Positions 15,568 through 23,096 of a stretch of DNA of 41,274 bases are shown one piece after another. The stretch covers positions 1 to 41,274 of the forward strand of contig NZ_JAMOLN010000077.1 in NCBI RefSeq assembly GCF_024448165.1, read 5' to 3'. Position 1 is the first letter of the stretch, and every line of letters starts with the position of its first letter. The notes beneath the pieces were generated by a model. The model was not told where the DNA came from. It ran no database searches and saw only the letters and a program-made list of their open reading frames with translations. Made by a program: the position numbers and the translations under genes. Source of the DNA: Streptomyces longispororuber (GTDB lineage Bacteria > Actinomycetota > Actinomycetes > Streptomycetales > Streptomycetaceae).

Positions 15568-16218
15568 TCAGGGGGTGGCGGTGATCTCGACCCCGGCCTC
15601 CGTGGCCAGTGCTGACACGGCCGACAGGTCCTTCACCACGACGTCGGCGGAGAGCTCGTGGGCCTCGTGCGTTGTGGCCAAGGCCACGGTCCGCATGCCG
15701 CCGGCCCGGCCCGCGGTGAGACCGGCGGGGGCGTCCTCGAAGACGACGCAGCGCGCGGGGTCCACGCCGAGCTTCGCGGCGGCGAGCAGGAACGGCTCGG
15801 GGTCGGGCTTGCCGCGCGTGATGTCGTCGGCGGCGATGAGCAGCGGCGGCTCGATGCCGACGGCGGCGAGCCGGGCCTCGGCGAGGCGGCGGGTGGCGGA
15901 GGTGACGACGGCCCAGCGGCCGTCGGGCAGGGAACGGAGCAGGTCGAGCGTGCCGGGCAGGACATGGGTGCCGCCGTTGGGCACGTCGTCGACCTCGAGC
16001 TCCTCGATCCGGGCCACGGCCTCGGCGACCTTGTCGGCGGGCAGCAGGTCGGCGGCGATCTCGGCGGCGGGGCGGCCGTGCAGTTCCACGGCGGCGAAGT
16101 CCTCGGCGGTGATCCCGTACTCCTGCGCCCAGCGGGTCCAGCAGCGGTAGACGGACTCCATGGACGAGAGCAGGGTTCCGTCGTTGTCGAACAGCAGGGC
16201 GTCAGCGTGGATCTTCAT
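15568..16218 (-). CDS. HAD-superfamily phosphatase (sugar-phosphatase-like)
   Basis: 216 residues starting MKIHADALLFDNDGTLLSS with GGGAG upstream; a longer start at 16257 is less likely. HAD motif I is DNDGT (nucleophile Asp then second Asp), motif II VVTSAT, motif III Lys in ITRGKPDP and motif IV VVFEDAPAGL. DNDGT (Asn in the middle) with the GKPDPEPFL region and cap subclass I resembles 2-deoxyglucose-6-phosphatase and glycerol-3-phosphatase-like enzymes. Likely hydrolyses a small sugar or polyol phosphate in the cytoplasm. Divergent from the next gene at 16290. Confidence 0.9.
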   Translation of the reverse strand: MKIHADALLFDNDGTLLSSMESVYRCWTRWAQEYGITAEDFAAVELHGRPAAEIAADLLPADKVAEAVARIEELEVDDVPNGGTHVLPGTLDLLRSLPDGRWAVVTSATRRLAEARLAAVGIEPPLLIAADDITRGKPDPEPFLLAAAKLGVDPARCVVFEDAPAGLTAGRAGGMRTVALATTHEAHELSADVVVKDLSAVSALATEAGVEITATP

Positions 16219-16273
16219 GTCTCCCGAGCGTACGGGGCGCCCCGGGGGCGGGCGCACGGGGCCTTTTGGCCCG

Positions 16274-16279
16274 TAATAG
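16274..16279 (+). promoter_or_regulatory. Putative -10 of a leaderless membrane-protein operon
   Basis: TAATAG ends 10 bases before the ATG at 16290, which has no ribosome binding site. This spacing suggests transcription starting at or near the start codon. Confidence 0.4.
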
Positions 16280-16289
16280 GCTCACGGCC

Positions 16290-16649
16290 ATGCTTGATGT
16301 CCTGACCCTGGTGACGGGTCTCGCCGCGCTCGCGCTCGCGGCCTGGTGCGGCTTCGCCGCCTCTCGCGACCAGCCGACCAAGGACTGGCACTTCATCGGC
16401 ATGGCCGTGGTGTCGGTGCTCGCGCTGGTGCAGCTGGTGGTCGGGATCGTGCAGCTGGCGCGGGGCGAGGAGCCGGACCAGGGCACGACGATCTTCGTGG
16501 CGTATCTGATCGGGGCGTTCGCGTGCATTCCGGCGGCGGGCTTCATGTCCCTCGCCGAGCGCACCCGCTGGGGCTCGATCACCGTCGCCGCCGGCGGCGT
16601 GGTGCTCGCCGTCCTCGAAGTACGCCTCTATGACATCTGGGGAGGATGA
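16290..16649 (+). CDS. Four-helix membrane protein of unknown function
   Basis: 119 residues starting MLDVLTLVTGLAALALAAW. About four membrane helices: 1-24, about 37-60 (FIGMAVVSVLALVQLVVGIV), about 69-94 (TIFVAYLIGAFACIPAAGF) and about 98-117 (SITVAAGGVVLAVLEVRLYD). Few loops and no conserved polar motif that I recognise. It is followed immediately by a second membrane protein, whose start lies just past this stop, so the two are probably co-transcribed and may interact. Confidence 0.8.
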   Translation: MLDVLTLVTGLAALALAAWCGFAASRDQPTKDWHFIGMAVVSVLALVQLVVGIVQLARGEEPDQGTTIFVAYLIGAFACIPAAGFMSLAERTRWGSITVAAGGVVLAVLEVRLYDIWGG

Positions 16650-16650
16650 G

Positions 16651-17139
16651 GTGGCCGTGGCCTCTTCGGAGAAGAACGCCGGACCGGACGACGGACAGGA
16701 CGCCGGACCGGGCAAGGGCACCGACAGGCGCCGGCTGATCAGCGGTCCCGGCATGCTGCTGGTGTGGCTGTACGGCGTGATGGTGGTCGGCGCCGTGTCG
16801 CGGTCGGCCGTGCAGATCTCCACCGAGTTCGACAAGGCGCCGCTCGCGTACTCGCTGTCCGCGATCGCCGGGATCGTCTACGGGTTCATCACGTACTCGC
16901 TGGTGCGCGGCGGGGACACGGCGCGGCGGGCCGCGTTCGTGTGCTGTGGGCTGGAGCTGGCGGGCGTGCTGATCGTCGGGACGTGGACGCTGGTGGAGCC
17001 GTCGGCGTTCCCGGACGCGACCGTGTGGTCGGACTACGGGATGGGCTATCTGTTCATTCCGGTCCTGCTGCCGCTCACCGCCATGTACTGGCTGCGCAAG
17101 GGCGTGCTGCGGCAGCAGCAGCCGGACGTCGCCGCCTGA
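16651..17139 (+). CDS. Four-helix membrane protein of unknown function, paired with the preceding gene
   Basis: 162 residues from GTG 16651, chosen because GGGGAGG sits 5 bases upstream; an ATG at 16630 inside the previous gene and a GTG at 16657 are alternatives. A charged N-terminus of about 28 residues precedes about four helices (MLLVWLYGVMVVGAVSRSAV, YSLSAIAGIVYGFITYSLV, AAFVCCGLELAGVLIVGTW, GYLFIPVLLPLTAMYWLR). No recognised family; general helix layout resembles small Streptomyces integral membrane proteins. Converges on the GNAT gene with stops 3 bases apart. Confidence 0.8.
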   Translation: MAVASSEKNAGPDDGQDAGPGKGTDRRRLISGPGMLLVWLYGVMVVGAVSRSAVQISTEFDKAPLAYSLSAIAGIVYGFITYSLVRGGDTARRAAFVCCGLELAGVLIVGTWTLVEPSAFPDATVWSDYGMGYLFIPVLLPLTAMYWLRKGVLRQQQPDVAA

Positions 17140-17142
17140 GCC

Positions 17143-17646
17143 TCAGGCGCTCGCCGCGAACGCGTTCGCCTCGGTGTCCTTGGCCAGGGTCACCAGGGTG
17201 AGCCGCTCGTCGACCCGCTTCGTCGACACCTGCGCGTAGCCGTGCTTCCGGTAGAGCCGCAGGTTGTGCTCGCTGCGGTGGCCGGTGAAGAGCTGGAAGC
17301 GCTTCGTCGCGCCGGTCGTTCCGAGGTCGGCCTCTATGGCCGACAGGAGCCGGCCGCCCAGGCCGTGGCGCTGCATGCGCGGGTGCACGATCAGCTTGTT
17401 GATCCGGGCCGTGCCGTCGGCGTCGACCGTGCCGCGCACGGACGCCACCACTTCGTCGCCGAGCCGGGCCACCAGGACCTTTCCGCCCGCGAGTTCGGCC
17501 CTCACCGAGTCGAGGGACTGTGTGAGCGGCTCGATCGAGTAGTCCCCGTAGAGCTGTGCCTCGCTCTGGTAGCAGAGGTACTGCAACTTCAGGATCTGCT
17601 CGGCATCCGCTTCGGTCGCCGCAGAGATGGTCACGCTCATGCCCAT
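17143..17646 (-). CDS. GNAT-family N-acetyltransferase
   Basis: 167 residues starting MGMSVTISAATEADAEQI; GGGAGG lies 9 bases before the ATG at 17646, and a second ATG two codons later is possible. Motif A is LIVHPRMQRHGLGGRLLSAIE (Q/R-x-x-G-x-G/A acetyl-CoA loop), and motif B NLRLYRKHGYAQVSTKRV. A typical single-domain GNAT with unknown amine substrate. Upstream, on the same strand, is the sigma factor gene. Confidence 0.88.
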   Translation of the reverse strand: MGMSVTISAATEADAEQILKLQYLCYQSEAQLYGDYSIEPLTQSLDSVRAELAGGKVLVARLGDEVVASVRGTVDADGTARINKLIVHPRMQRHGLGGRLLSAIEADLGTTGATKRFQLFTGHRSEHNLRLYRKHGYAQVSTKRVDERLTLVTLAKDTEANAFAASA

Positions 17647-17685
17647 GTGTGCATGCCTCCCGCTCACCTGTCCGCCGGTTGTCCC

Positions 17686-18225
17686 TCACCCTTTTCCCCG
17701 ACCGGACGTCGGCGCAACCTCGGAAACCATGATTCTGCGCAGGCATCCCAGACATCTGGAACGTTCCGGCCCAAGGCTGCCCTGTGAGATACCCAACTCG
17801 CCTGCGATTTCACGGTAAGTGAGATCTTTCGGGGACAGCAGCGCACCGATGAGGCGGGGGCAGCGGCCGGGCAGCCGGCGGACCGCGGCGTGCAGCGCGC
17901 CGGCCCGTTCCCGGGCGATGGCGCGGCGTTCGGGGTCCGACTCGGCGGTGTCGGCGGCGGGCTCGGTGACGTACGGGAGCTCGCGGAAGGTCGTACGGCG
18001 CTGGCGGCGGGCCTCCGAGCGGACCGTGGCGGTGAGCCAGGCGGCGGGGTCGGTGGGCGGGCCATCGGTGCCGAGGTGCTCCAGCAGGCGGACCCAGACG
18101 GCCTGTTCGAGGTCGTGCGGCTCGGCGGCCGCGGGGAGTTCGGCCCGGACCTCCGCCGCGAGGAGGGGGCGCAGGGTCTCGATGACCAGGTCGTGCGTCG
18201 GTGCGTGCGTGTCCGGTGCGTTCAT
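17686..18225 (-). CDS. ECF-like RNA polymerase sigma factor
   Basis: 179 residues. Region 2 is recognisable though compact: DLEQAVWVRLLEHLG (2.1/2.2) and DPAAWLTATVRSEARRQRR (2.4-like, normally binding the -10). A Pro/Glu linker leads to region 4: LHAAVRRLPGRCPRLIGALL and the helix-turn-helix DLTYREIAGELGISQGSLGPERSRCLGCLRRIM, which binds the -35. No anti-sigma gene lies next to it: its neighbours are a GNAT and the glpQ-like gene. Recall of S. coelicolor suggests an orthologue at the same place, but its regulon is unknown to me. Confidence 0.88.
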   Translation of the reverse strand: MNAPDTHAPTHDLVIETLRPLLAAEVRAELPAAAEPHDLEQAVWVRLLEHLGTDGPPTDPAAWLTATVRSEARRQRRTTFRELPYVTEPAADTAESDPERRAIARERAGALHAAVRRLPGRCPRLIGALLSPKDLTYREIAGELGISQGSLGPERSRCLGCLRRIMVSEVAPTSGRGKG

Positions 18226-18237
18226 GTCCGGCGGGAC

Positions 18238-18273
18238 GCGGCCGCCTCGGCTCGTGGTTGCCGGGGCGGCCGC
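18238..18273 (-). terminator. Inverted repeat after the phosphodiesterase gene
   Basis: GCGGCCGCC (18238-18246) pairs with GGCGGCCGC (18265-18273) across 18 bases. It lies between the phosphodiesterase stop (18300) and the sigma factor start (18225), both minus strand; a terminator is the simplest reading. Confidence 0.45.
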
Positions 18274-18299
18274 GGGTCACTCCAACCGGGGCCGGGCGG

Positions 18300-19493
18300 T
18301 CAGCCGTTGACGAAGTCCTCGCGGGCCAGCAGGGCGGTGTCGCAGTTGTCGGAGAAGATGCCGTCGATCCCGGTGGCGAAGTACGCCTGGAAGGCACCGA
18401 AGGCGTCCCCGTACGCGTTCGGGTCCGTGCCCTTCTTGAAGTCGGCGGGCAGGAAGGTGTTCTCGTTGCGCATCGTGTACGGGTGCAGGATCAGCCCGGC
18501 GGCGTGCGCGTCCTTGACGAGCGTGGTGGGCTGGAGCAGCTTGCCGCTCGCGTCCTTCGGGATGACCAGGTCGAGGGTCGGGCCGATGCCCTGCGCGTAC
18601 GTCGCGATCTCCGCGAGGCCCTTGGGCGTGATCAGGTCGGCGACGGTGCGCGGGTCCCCGATCTCGACGAAGTCCGCCGGGCGGGAGTTCGCCGTGGACA
18701 GCAGGACGACGAGCGGGTTGTCGACCAGCTTGTTCAGGCGCTGGATGCTCGTCGGCTCGAAGGACTGCAGGAACGCCGGGGAGTTCTTCTTGTGCAGACC
18801 GTACGCGCGCAGCAGCTTGGCGAGGCGCTCCTCCAGGCCGAGGCCGAGCTTGCGGAAGTAGGTGGGGTGCTTGGTCTCGACGTGGATCCACACCTCGCGG
18901 CCGCGCTTGCGGCTCTGCTCGGCGCGCCACTTGAGGACCTCTTCGAAGGTGGGGATCTCCCAGCGGCCGTCGTAGAGGGTGTTGCGCTGGCGCGTCGCCG
19001 GGATGCGCTCCTTGGCGCGCAGCGTCTTCAGCTCGGCGAGCGTGAAGTCCTCGGTGAACCAGCCGGTCGTGGAGACCCCGTCGATCACCTTCGTGGTCTT
19101 GCGGGACGCGAACTCGGTGTGGGCCGAGACGTCGGTGGTGCCGCCGATTTCCGGCTCGTGACGGCATACGAGGTGGCCGTCCTTGGTCGGGACGATGTCA
19201 CCGGCCTCGATGACGTGCGCGCCCATGTCGAGCGCCAACTGGTAGGAGCCGAGCGTGTGCTCGGGCCGGTAACCGCTGGTGCCGCGGTGCGCGACGATCG
19301 TCGGGACGGGCAGGCTCTTGTAGCCCTGGCCCGAGTGATTCCCACCACTGTCGCGGTCGGCGGCTCTTGCCGTGCCGGGCACGGCGAGGGCGGCCGCGCC
19401 CGCGCCGAGCACGGCAGCGCCGAGCAGCGAACGACGTCCCACCGTGCCGCCGGCCTGCGCCTCGTGTGCCGCCTGTGCCTTCTCGTTCCCCAT
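18300..19493 (-). CDS. glpQ: Tat-exported glycerophosphodiester phosphodiesterase
   Basis: 397 residues starting MGNEKAQAAHEAQAGG, with GGGAGGAG upstream of the ATG. The signal peptide has the twin-Arg run GRRSLLGAAVLGAGAAALAV and ends near AxA (GTARAA), so export folded by Tat. The catalytic domain shows AHRGTSGYRPEHT (first catalytic His and Arg), IEAGDIVPTKDGHLVCRHE (metal ligands and second His) and FSDNCD near the C-terminus. It cleaves glycerophosphodiesters, released from phospholipids or teichoic acids, into glycerol 3-phosphate and alcohol, feeding phosphate scavenging. PHO-box-like repeats lie upstream; orthologous glpQ1 of S. coelicolor is reported to be PhoP-controlled. Confidence 0.93.
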   Translation of the reverse strand: MGNEKAQAAHEAQAGGTVGRRSLLGAAVLGAGAAALAVPGTARAADRDSGGNHSGQGYKSLPVPTIVAHRGTSGYRPEHTLGSYQLALDMGAHVIEAGDIVPTKDGHLVCRHEPEIGGTTDVSAHTEFASRKTTKVIDGVSTTGWFTEDFTLAELKTLRAKERIPATRQRNTLYDGRWEIPTFEEVLKWRAEQSRKRGREVWIHVETKHPTYFRKLGLGLEERLAKLLRAYGLHKKNSPAFLQSFEPTSIQRLNKLVDNPLVVLLSTANSRPADFVEIGDPRTVADLITPKGLAEIATYAQGIGPTLDLVIPKDASGKLLQPTTLVKDAHAAGLILHPYTMRNENTFLPADFKKGTDPNAYGDAFGAFQAYFATGIDGIFSDNCDTALLAREDFVNG

Positions 19494-19622
19494 GGAGCGC
19501 TCCTCCCACCAAGTACTGCCTTGCACCTGTCAAAGCGGGACCGATGGTAGGTGGACAGGAGTGACGAACGGGAGACCCCGTGCGGAACGGCGGGGTGCGG
19601 CGAGGTGACTCCTGGGCGTCAC

Positions 19623-19677
19623 CCGCACATCAACGGGAGGCAAACGAGGGTCAACTCTGCGTATCCAGTCCGTGAAC
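19623..19677 (-). promoter_or_regulatory. PHO-box-like array of 11-bp direct repeats
   Basis: Read on the minus strand, units begin at exact 11-base steps: GTTCACG (19677), GGATACG (19666), GTTGACC (19655), TTTGCCT (19644), TTGATGT (19633). PhoP of Streptomyces binds direct repeats of 11-base units with a GTTCACC core, so the spacing and the two good cores fit. It lies about 130-185 bases before the glpQ start and about 95 bases before the plsC start, so could serve either. Confidence 0.6.
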
Positions 19678-19771
19678 CCCGATGTGCGCCGGGTACCCGG
19701 CCGCGAGTATCGTCCTCACCTGCACAGACCCACGTACGTTCCCAGTCCATTCCCTGACACAGGAGGGCCCG

Positions 19772-20443
19772 TTGTCCCGCTTCGCGCTCATCAAGGCAGT
19801 GCTCGGACCGATCATGCGCCTGATGTTCCGCCCACGGGTGGAAGGCGCCGAGAACATCCCGGGGAACGGTCCCGTCATTCTGGCGGGCAACCACCTGACC
19901 TTCATCGACTCGATGATCCTGCCGCTCGTCTGCGACCGGCAGGTGTGCTTCATCGGTAAGGACGAGTACGTCACCGGCAAGTCCCTCAAGGGCCGCCTCA
20001 TGGCGTGGTTCTTCACCGGGGTCGGCATGATCCCGGTCGACCGGGACGGTGCCAACGGTGGTGTGGCGGCGCTGATGACCGGCCGCCGCATCCTGGAGGA
20101 GGGCAACATCTTCGGGATCTACCCGGAGGGCACCCGCTCCCCCGACGGCCGGCTGTACCGCGGCCGGACCGGCATCGCGCGACTGACCCTGATGACGGGG
20201 GCGCCCGTCGTCCCCTTCGCCATGATCGGCACGGACAAGCTGCAGCCGGGCGGGGCGGGGATGCCGCGGCCCGGGCGGGTGACCGTGCGGTTCGGCGAGC
20301 CGATGGAGTTCTCCCGGTACGACGGGATGGGGCGCGACCGGTACGTGCTGCGGGCCGTGACCGATTCCGTGATGGCCGAGGTCATGCGGCTGTCGGGTCA
20401 GGAGTACGTCGACATGTACGCCACGAAGGCGAAGGCCGCGTAA
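19772..20443 (+). CDS. plsC: 1-acyl-sn-glycerol-3-phosphate acyltransferase (PlsC family)
   Basis: 223 residues from a TTG at 19772, chosen because AGGAGG is 6 bases upstream and the protein then begins LSRFALIKAVLGPIMRLMF; upstream in-frame sequence does not look coding. Acyltransferase motifs: I NHLTFID (NHxxxxD catalytic His-Asp), II GVGMIPVDRDG, III YPEGTRSPDGRLYRG and IV VVPFAMIG. Transfers an acyl group to lysophosphatidic acid to make phosphatidic acid at the inner membrane face. Divergent from glpQ; both concern glycerol phosphate lipids, and the PHO-like repeats lie between them. Confidence 0.92.
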   Translation: MSRFALIKAVLGPIMRLMFRPRVEGAENIPGNGPVILAGNHLTFIDSMILPLVCDRQVCFIGKDEYVTGKSLKGRLMAWFFTGVGMIPVDRDGANGGVAALMTGRRILEEGNIFGIYPEGTRSPDGRLYRGRTGIARLTLMTGAPVVPFAMIGTDKLQPGGAGMPRPGRVTVRFGEPMEFSRYDGMGRDRYVLRAVTDSVMAEVMRLSGQEYVDMYATKAKAA

Positions 20444-20462
20444 GCGTTCCTACGGTGACGTG

Positions 20463-20498
20463 GGCCCGGCCCACCGGTTGATTCCGGTGGGCCGGGCC
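20463..20498. terminator. Bidirectional terminator between plsC and the MFS gene
   Basis: GGCCCGGCCCACCGG (20463-20477), loop TTGATT, then the exact complement (20484-20498), a perfect 15-bp stem between convergent genes. Confidence 0.85.
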
Positions 20499-20536
20499 TT
20501 CTGCTGTTCCGGGGCGGGGGCCCGGGGCGGGATCGG

Positions 20537-22066
20537 TCAGGACTCCAGGGACTGGCCCCGGAGCATGAACCAGGCCGCCACCGCCGTCGTCAGGAGGACC
20601 GCCGCGCCGACGCCCGCGGCGACCTGGAGGCCGTCCACGAAGGCCGTCTGGGCCGAGGTCAGCAGTTCCTGGGCCTGTGCGGCCGGGAGGCCCGACGCCG
20701 ATTCGACCGCGCCGCCCAGCGATTCGTGGGCAGCCGCCGCGACGTCCGCCGGGGTGCCCGGCGGAGCCGTGAAGCCCGCGTAGACGCCCGTGACGATCGA
20801 GCCGAGCAGGGCGATGCCGAGGGCCGCGCCGAGTTCGTACGCCGTCTCGGAGACCGCCGAGGCGGCGCCCGCCTGCTCCTTGGGCACGCTGGACAGGATC
20901 ACGTCCGCCGTGACCGTGAACGAGAGGCCCGCGCCCACGCCGACGACCAGCAGCACCGCGCCGAGCAGCGGGTAGCCGGTCGACTGGCTCAGCGTGGTGA
21001 GGGCCGCGAGGGCCAGGCCGACGGCCGCGAGGCCGCCCGCCACCACGGCGCGCACCGAGAAGCGGCGCGCCACGACACCGGCGACCAGACCGGCCGCCAC
21101 CGCCCCCACGGCGGCGGGCAGTTCGGCGAGGCCCGCCTCGAACGGCTGCCGCCCCTGGACCAGTTGGAGGAACTGGGACAGGAAGAAGATCAGGCCCGCG
21201 AGTCCGAGGATCGTCAGGAGGTCGGCCAGGACGGCGCCGGAGAAGCCGCGGTTGCGGAACAGGCGCATGTCCAGCAGGGGCGACTTCAGGGTGAGTTGGC
21301 GCCGGACGAAGGCGACGAGGGCCGCCACGCCGATGACCGCGGACACCGCCACGTCCCAGCGGAAGCCGTGCGCCGCCGCTTCCTTGATGGCGTAGACGAC
21401 GCCGATCATGCCGACCAGGGAGAGCACGACGCTCGCCAGGTCCCAGGGGCCCGGCACCGGGTTCTTCGACTCGGGGATGAGCTTGATGCCGACGACGACC
21501 AGGATCGCCATCACGGGCAGGTTGATCAGGAAGACCGAGCCCCACCAGAAGTGTTCGAGCAGGAATCCGCCGACGACCGGCCCGACCGCCGCACCGGCGG
21601 ACGCCATGGCGCCCCAGATGCCGACGGCGAGCGAGCGCTCGCGCGGGTCGTGGAAGATGTTGCGGATCAGCGCCAGGGTGGACGGCATCAGCGTCGCGCC
21701 GGCGACACCCAGCAGGGCGCGCGCCAGGATCATCAACTCCGGTGTGGTGGCGTAGGAGTTGAGCACCGAGACCGCGCCGAAGGCGACGGCACCGATCAGC
21801 AGCAGCTTCTTGCGGCCGATGCGGTCGCCGAGGCTGCCCATGGAGACCAGCAGACCGGCGATGACGAACGAGTAGACGTCACCGATCCACAGCAGCTGGG
21901 TGCCGGAGGGCTTGAGGTCCTCGCTGATGTACGGGGTCGCGAGGCCGAGGACCGTCGCGTCCACGGCGACGAGCAGCACGGCCAGCACGAGGACGGAGAG
22001 GGCGAGCCACCGGCCGGGGCGCGCCACCACCTCCGCCGCGGGGGTGCGCTGTTGTGTGCCGGTCAT
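20537..22066 (-). CDS. DHA2-family drug:proton antiporter (14-helix MFS)
   Basis: 509 residues starting MTGTQQRTPAAEVVARPGRW, GGAGCGTGG upstream. About 14 helices; MFS motif A GSLGDRIGRKKLLLIG, motif B region ILARALLGVAGATLMPSTLALIRNIF, motif C ASAGAAVGPVVGGFLLEHFWWGSVFLINLP, which is diagnostic of proton antiporters. Acidic VAVDATVLGLATPYI (D in helix 1) is typical of QacA/SmvA-like DHA2 exporters. Its start overlaps the tetR-like stop by 4 bases, so it is co-translated with its own regulator; induction by an exported compound bound by that regulator is likely. Substrate unknown. Confidence 0.92.
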   Translation of the reverse strand: MTGTQQRTPAAEVVARPGRWLALSVLVLAVLLVAVDATVLGLATPYISEDLKPSGTQLLWIGDVYSFVIAGLLVSMGSLGDRIGRKKLLLIGAVAFGAVSVLNSYATTPELMILARALLGVAGATLMPSTLALIRNIFHDPRERSLAVGIWGAMASAGAAVGPVVGGFLLEHFWWGSVFLINLPVMAILVVVGIKLIPESKNPVPGPWDLASVVLSLVGMIGVVYAIKEAAAHGFRWDVAVSAVIGVAALVAFVRRQLTLKSPLLDMRLFRNRGFSGAVLADLLTILGLAGLIFFLSQFLQLVQGRQPFEAGLAELPAAVGAVAAGLVAGVVARRFSVRAVVAGGLAAVGLALAALTTLSQSTGYPLLGAVLLVVGVGAGLSFTVTADVILSSVPKEQAGAASAVSETAYELGAALGIALLGSIVTGVYAGFTAPPGTPADVAAAAHESLGGAVESASGLPAAQAQELLTSAQTAFVDGLQVAAGVGAAVLLTTAVAAWFMLRGQSLES

Positions 22067-22614
22067 GGTTCCACGCTCCGTCGTGCGCCGCCGAGCAGCA
22101 GCTCGGCGATCATGTATGAGAAGTCCTTCGCCGCCACACGGCCGTCCATCACGGCCCAGGCGCCGCCGCTGACGAGGCCGTACAGCGCCTCGGTCAGCCA
22201 GGCGGGTGTCAGGTCGATGCGGAACTCCCCCGCCTCCTGGCCGCGCCGGAACAGCGCGGCGATGAGGGCGTCCAGGTGGGCCCAGCCCGCGTGCTGCTCG
22301 TCGCCCTCGAAGAGCTGGTTCTCCGTGACGAGGAAGGCGAGCAGGGGTGCGCAGGGTTCGATCTCGCCGATGAGCCGGCGCAGCGCGTCCTCGGCGCGGC
22401 CCTCGTCGAGACGGGCCCGGTCGAGCGCCGCCTCGCACTCCTGGATGCCCAGCTCCTCCAGGGCGCGGACGAGGGCGTCGCGGCCCGCGAAGTGCCGGTG
22501 CAGGGTGGCGCGGCTGATGCCCGCGGAGCGGGCGACCTCGTCCATCGTGGCCGTGGACTTGCGGGTGAGCAGGGCCGCGGCGCTGCGCAGGACCTGTTCG
22601 CGATCGACTGACAT
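22063..22614 (-). CDS. TetR-family transcriptional regulator of the adjacent MFS exporter
   Basis: 183 residues starting MSVDREQVLRSAAALL. N-terminal helix-turn-helix: TMDEVARSAGISRATLHRHFAGRDALVRAL (about residues 25-55), standard for TetR. The C-terminal ligand domain (about 60-180) has CAPLLAFLVTENQLF and GLVSGGAWAVMDG helices. The stop overlaps the MFS start (ATGA), indicating a single transcript. An 8-bp inverted repeat (GATGAGAC/GTCTCATC) lies 18 bases upstream of its start codon and is the likely operator, so it probably represses itself and the exporter. Confidence 0.92.
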   Translation of the reverse strand: MSVDREQVLRSAAALLTRKSTATMDEVARSAGISRATLHRHFAGRDALVRALEELGIQECEAALDRARLDEGRAEDALRRLIGEIEPCAPLLAFLVTENQLFEGDEQHAGWAHLDALIAALFRRGQEAGEFRIDLTPAWLTEALYGLVSGGAWAVMDGRVAAKDFSYMIAELLLGGARRSVEP

Positions 22615-22631
22615 GAGACAAGAGTAGACCA

Positions 22632-22653
22632 GATGAGACGTGAATGTCTCATC
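22632..22653. promoter_or_regulatory. Operator-like inverted repeat for the TetR regulator
   Basis: GATGAGAC, 6-base spacer GTGAAT, GTCTCATC. A further ATGAGAC half-site overlaps the start codon region (22613-22619). A possible -10 (TACTCT, minus strand) sits between, so bound repressor would block the promoter. Confidence 0.6.
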
Positions 22654-22750
22654 CATTGTCCGCCGCCCCTTGTCCCGCCACTCCGCTGGCCCGCCCGGTC
22701 ACCCGGTGTTACGACTGACGGGACGGTGAGGTCTCTCAGGAGGTACCGGC

Positions 22751-23020
22751 ATGGGGTGCTGCATCTTCGCCGCGATGGCGGCCATCGGACCGCGGGTCGC
22801 CCTGGTGATCACCTGGCTGTTCACGAACCTGGTGGACCGGGCCTTCAGCGGTGTCCTGCTGCCGCTCGCCGGCCTGATCCTGCTGCCCTGGACGACGCTC
22901 GGGTACGTGTTCGCGTACGCGCCGGTCACCGGGGTGCGCGGCATCGGCTGGGTCGTGGTGCTGTTCGGCCTGCTGCTCGACCTGTCGAGCTACGGGAGCG
23001 GGGCGCGGGCCCGCCGCTGA
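22751..23020 (+). CDS. Small membrane protein of unknown function
   Basis: 89 residues starting MGCCIFAAMAAIGPR, AGGAGG 7 bases upstream of the ATG. About three helices (ALVITWLFTNLVDRAFSGVL; LPLAGLILLPWTTLGYVFAY; GIGWVVVLFGLLLDLSSYG) and a short basic tail. The Cys-Cys at residues 3-4 is notable but the sequence is not a lipobox. Resembles small Streptomyces membrane proteins with a GVRGIGWVVV motif; no function known to me. Ends at a strong shared terminator. Confidence 0.75.
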   Translation: MGCCIFAAMAAIGPRVALVITWLFTNLVDRAFSGVLLPLAGLILLPWTTLGYVFAYAPVTGVRGIGWVVVLFGLLLDLSSYGSGARARR

Positions 23021-23038
23021 TCCCCGCCCCTGCACGAC

Positions 23039-23080
23039 GCAGGGCCCGGCCCGTCCACGAATGGACGAACCGGGCCCTGC
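23039..23080. terminator. Bidirectional terminator between the small membrane protein and argH
   Basis: GCAGGGCCCGG (23039-23049) pairs with CCGGGCCCTGC (23070-23080); an inner GTCCA/TGGAC stem extends it. Located between convergent genes. Confidence 0.85.
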
Positions 23081-23096
23081 GTACGGCCTCGGGGGG

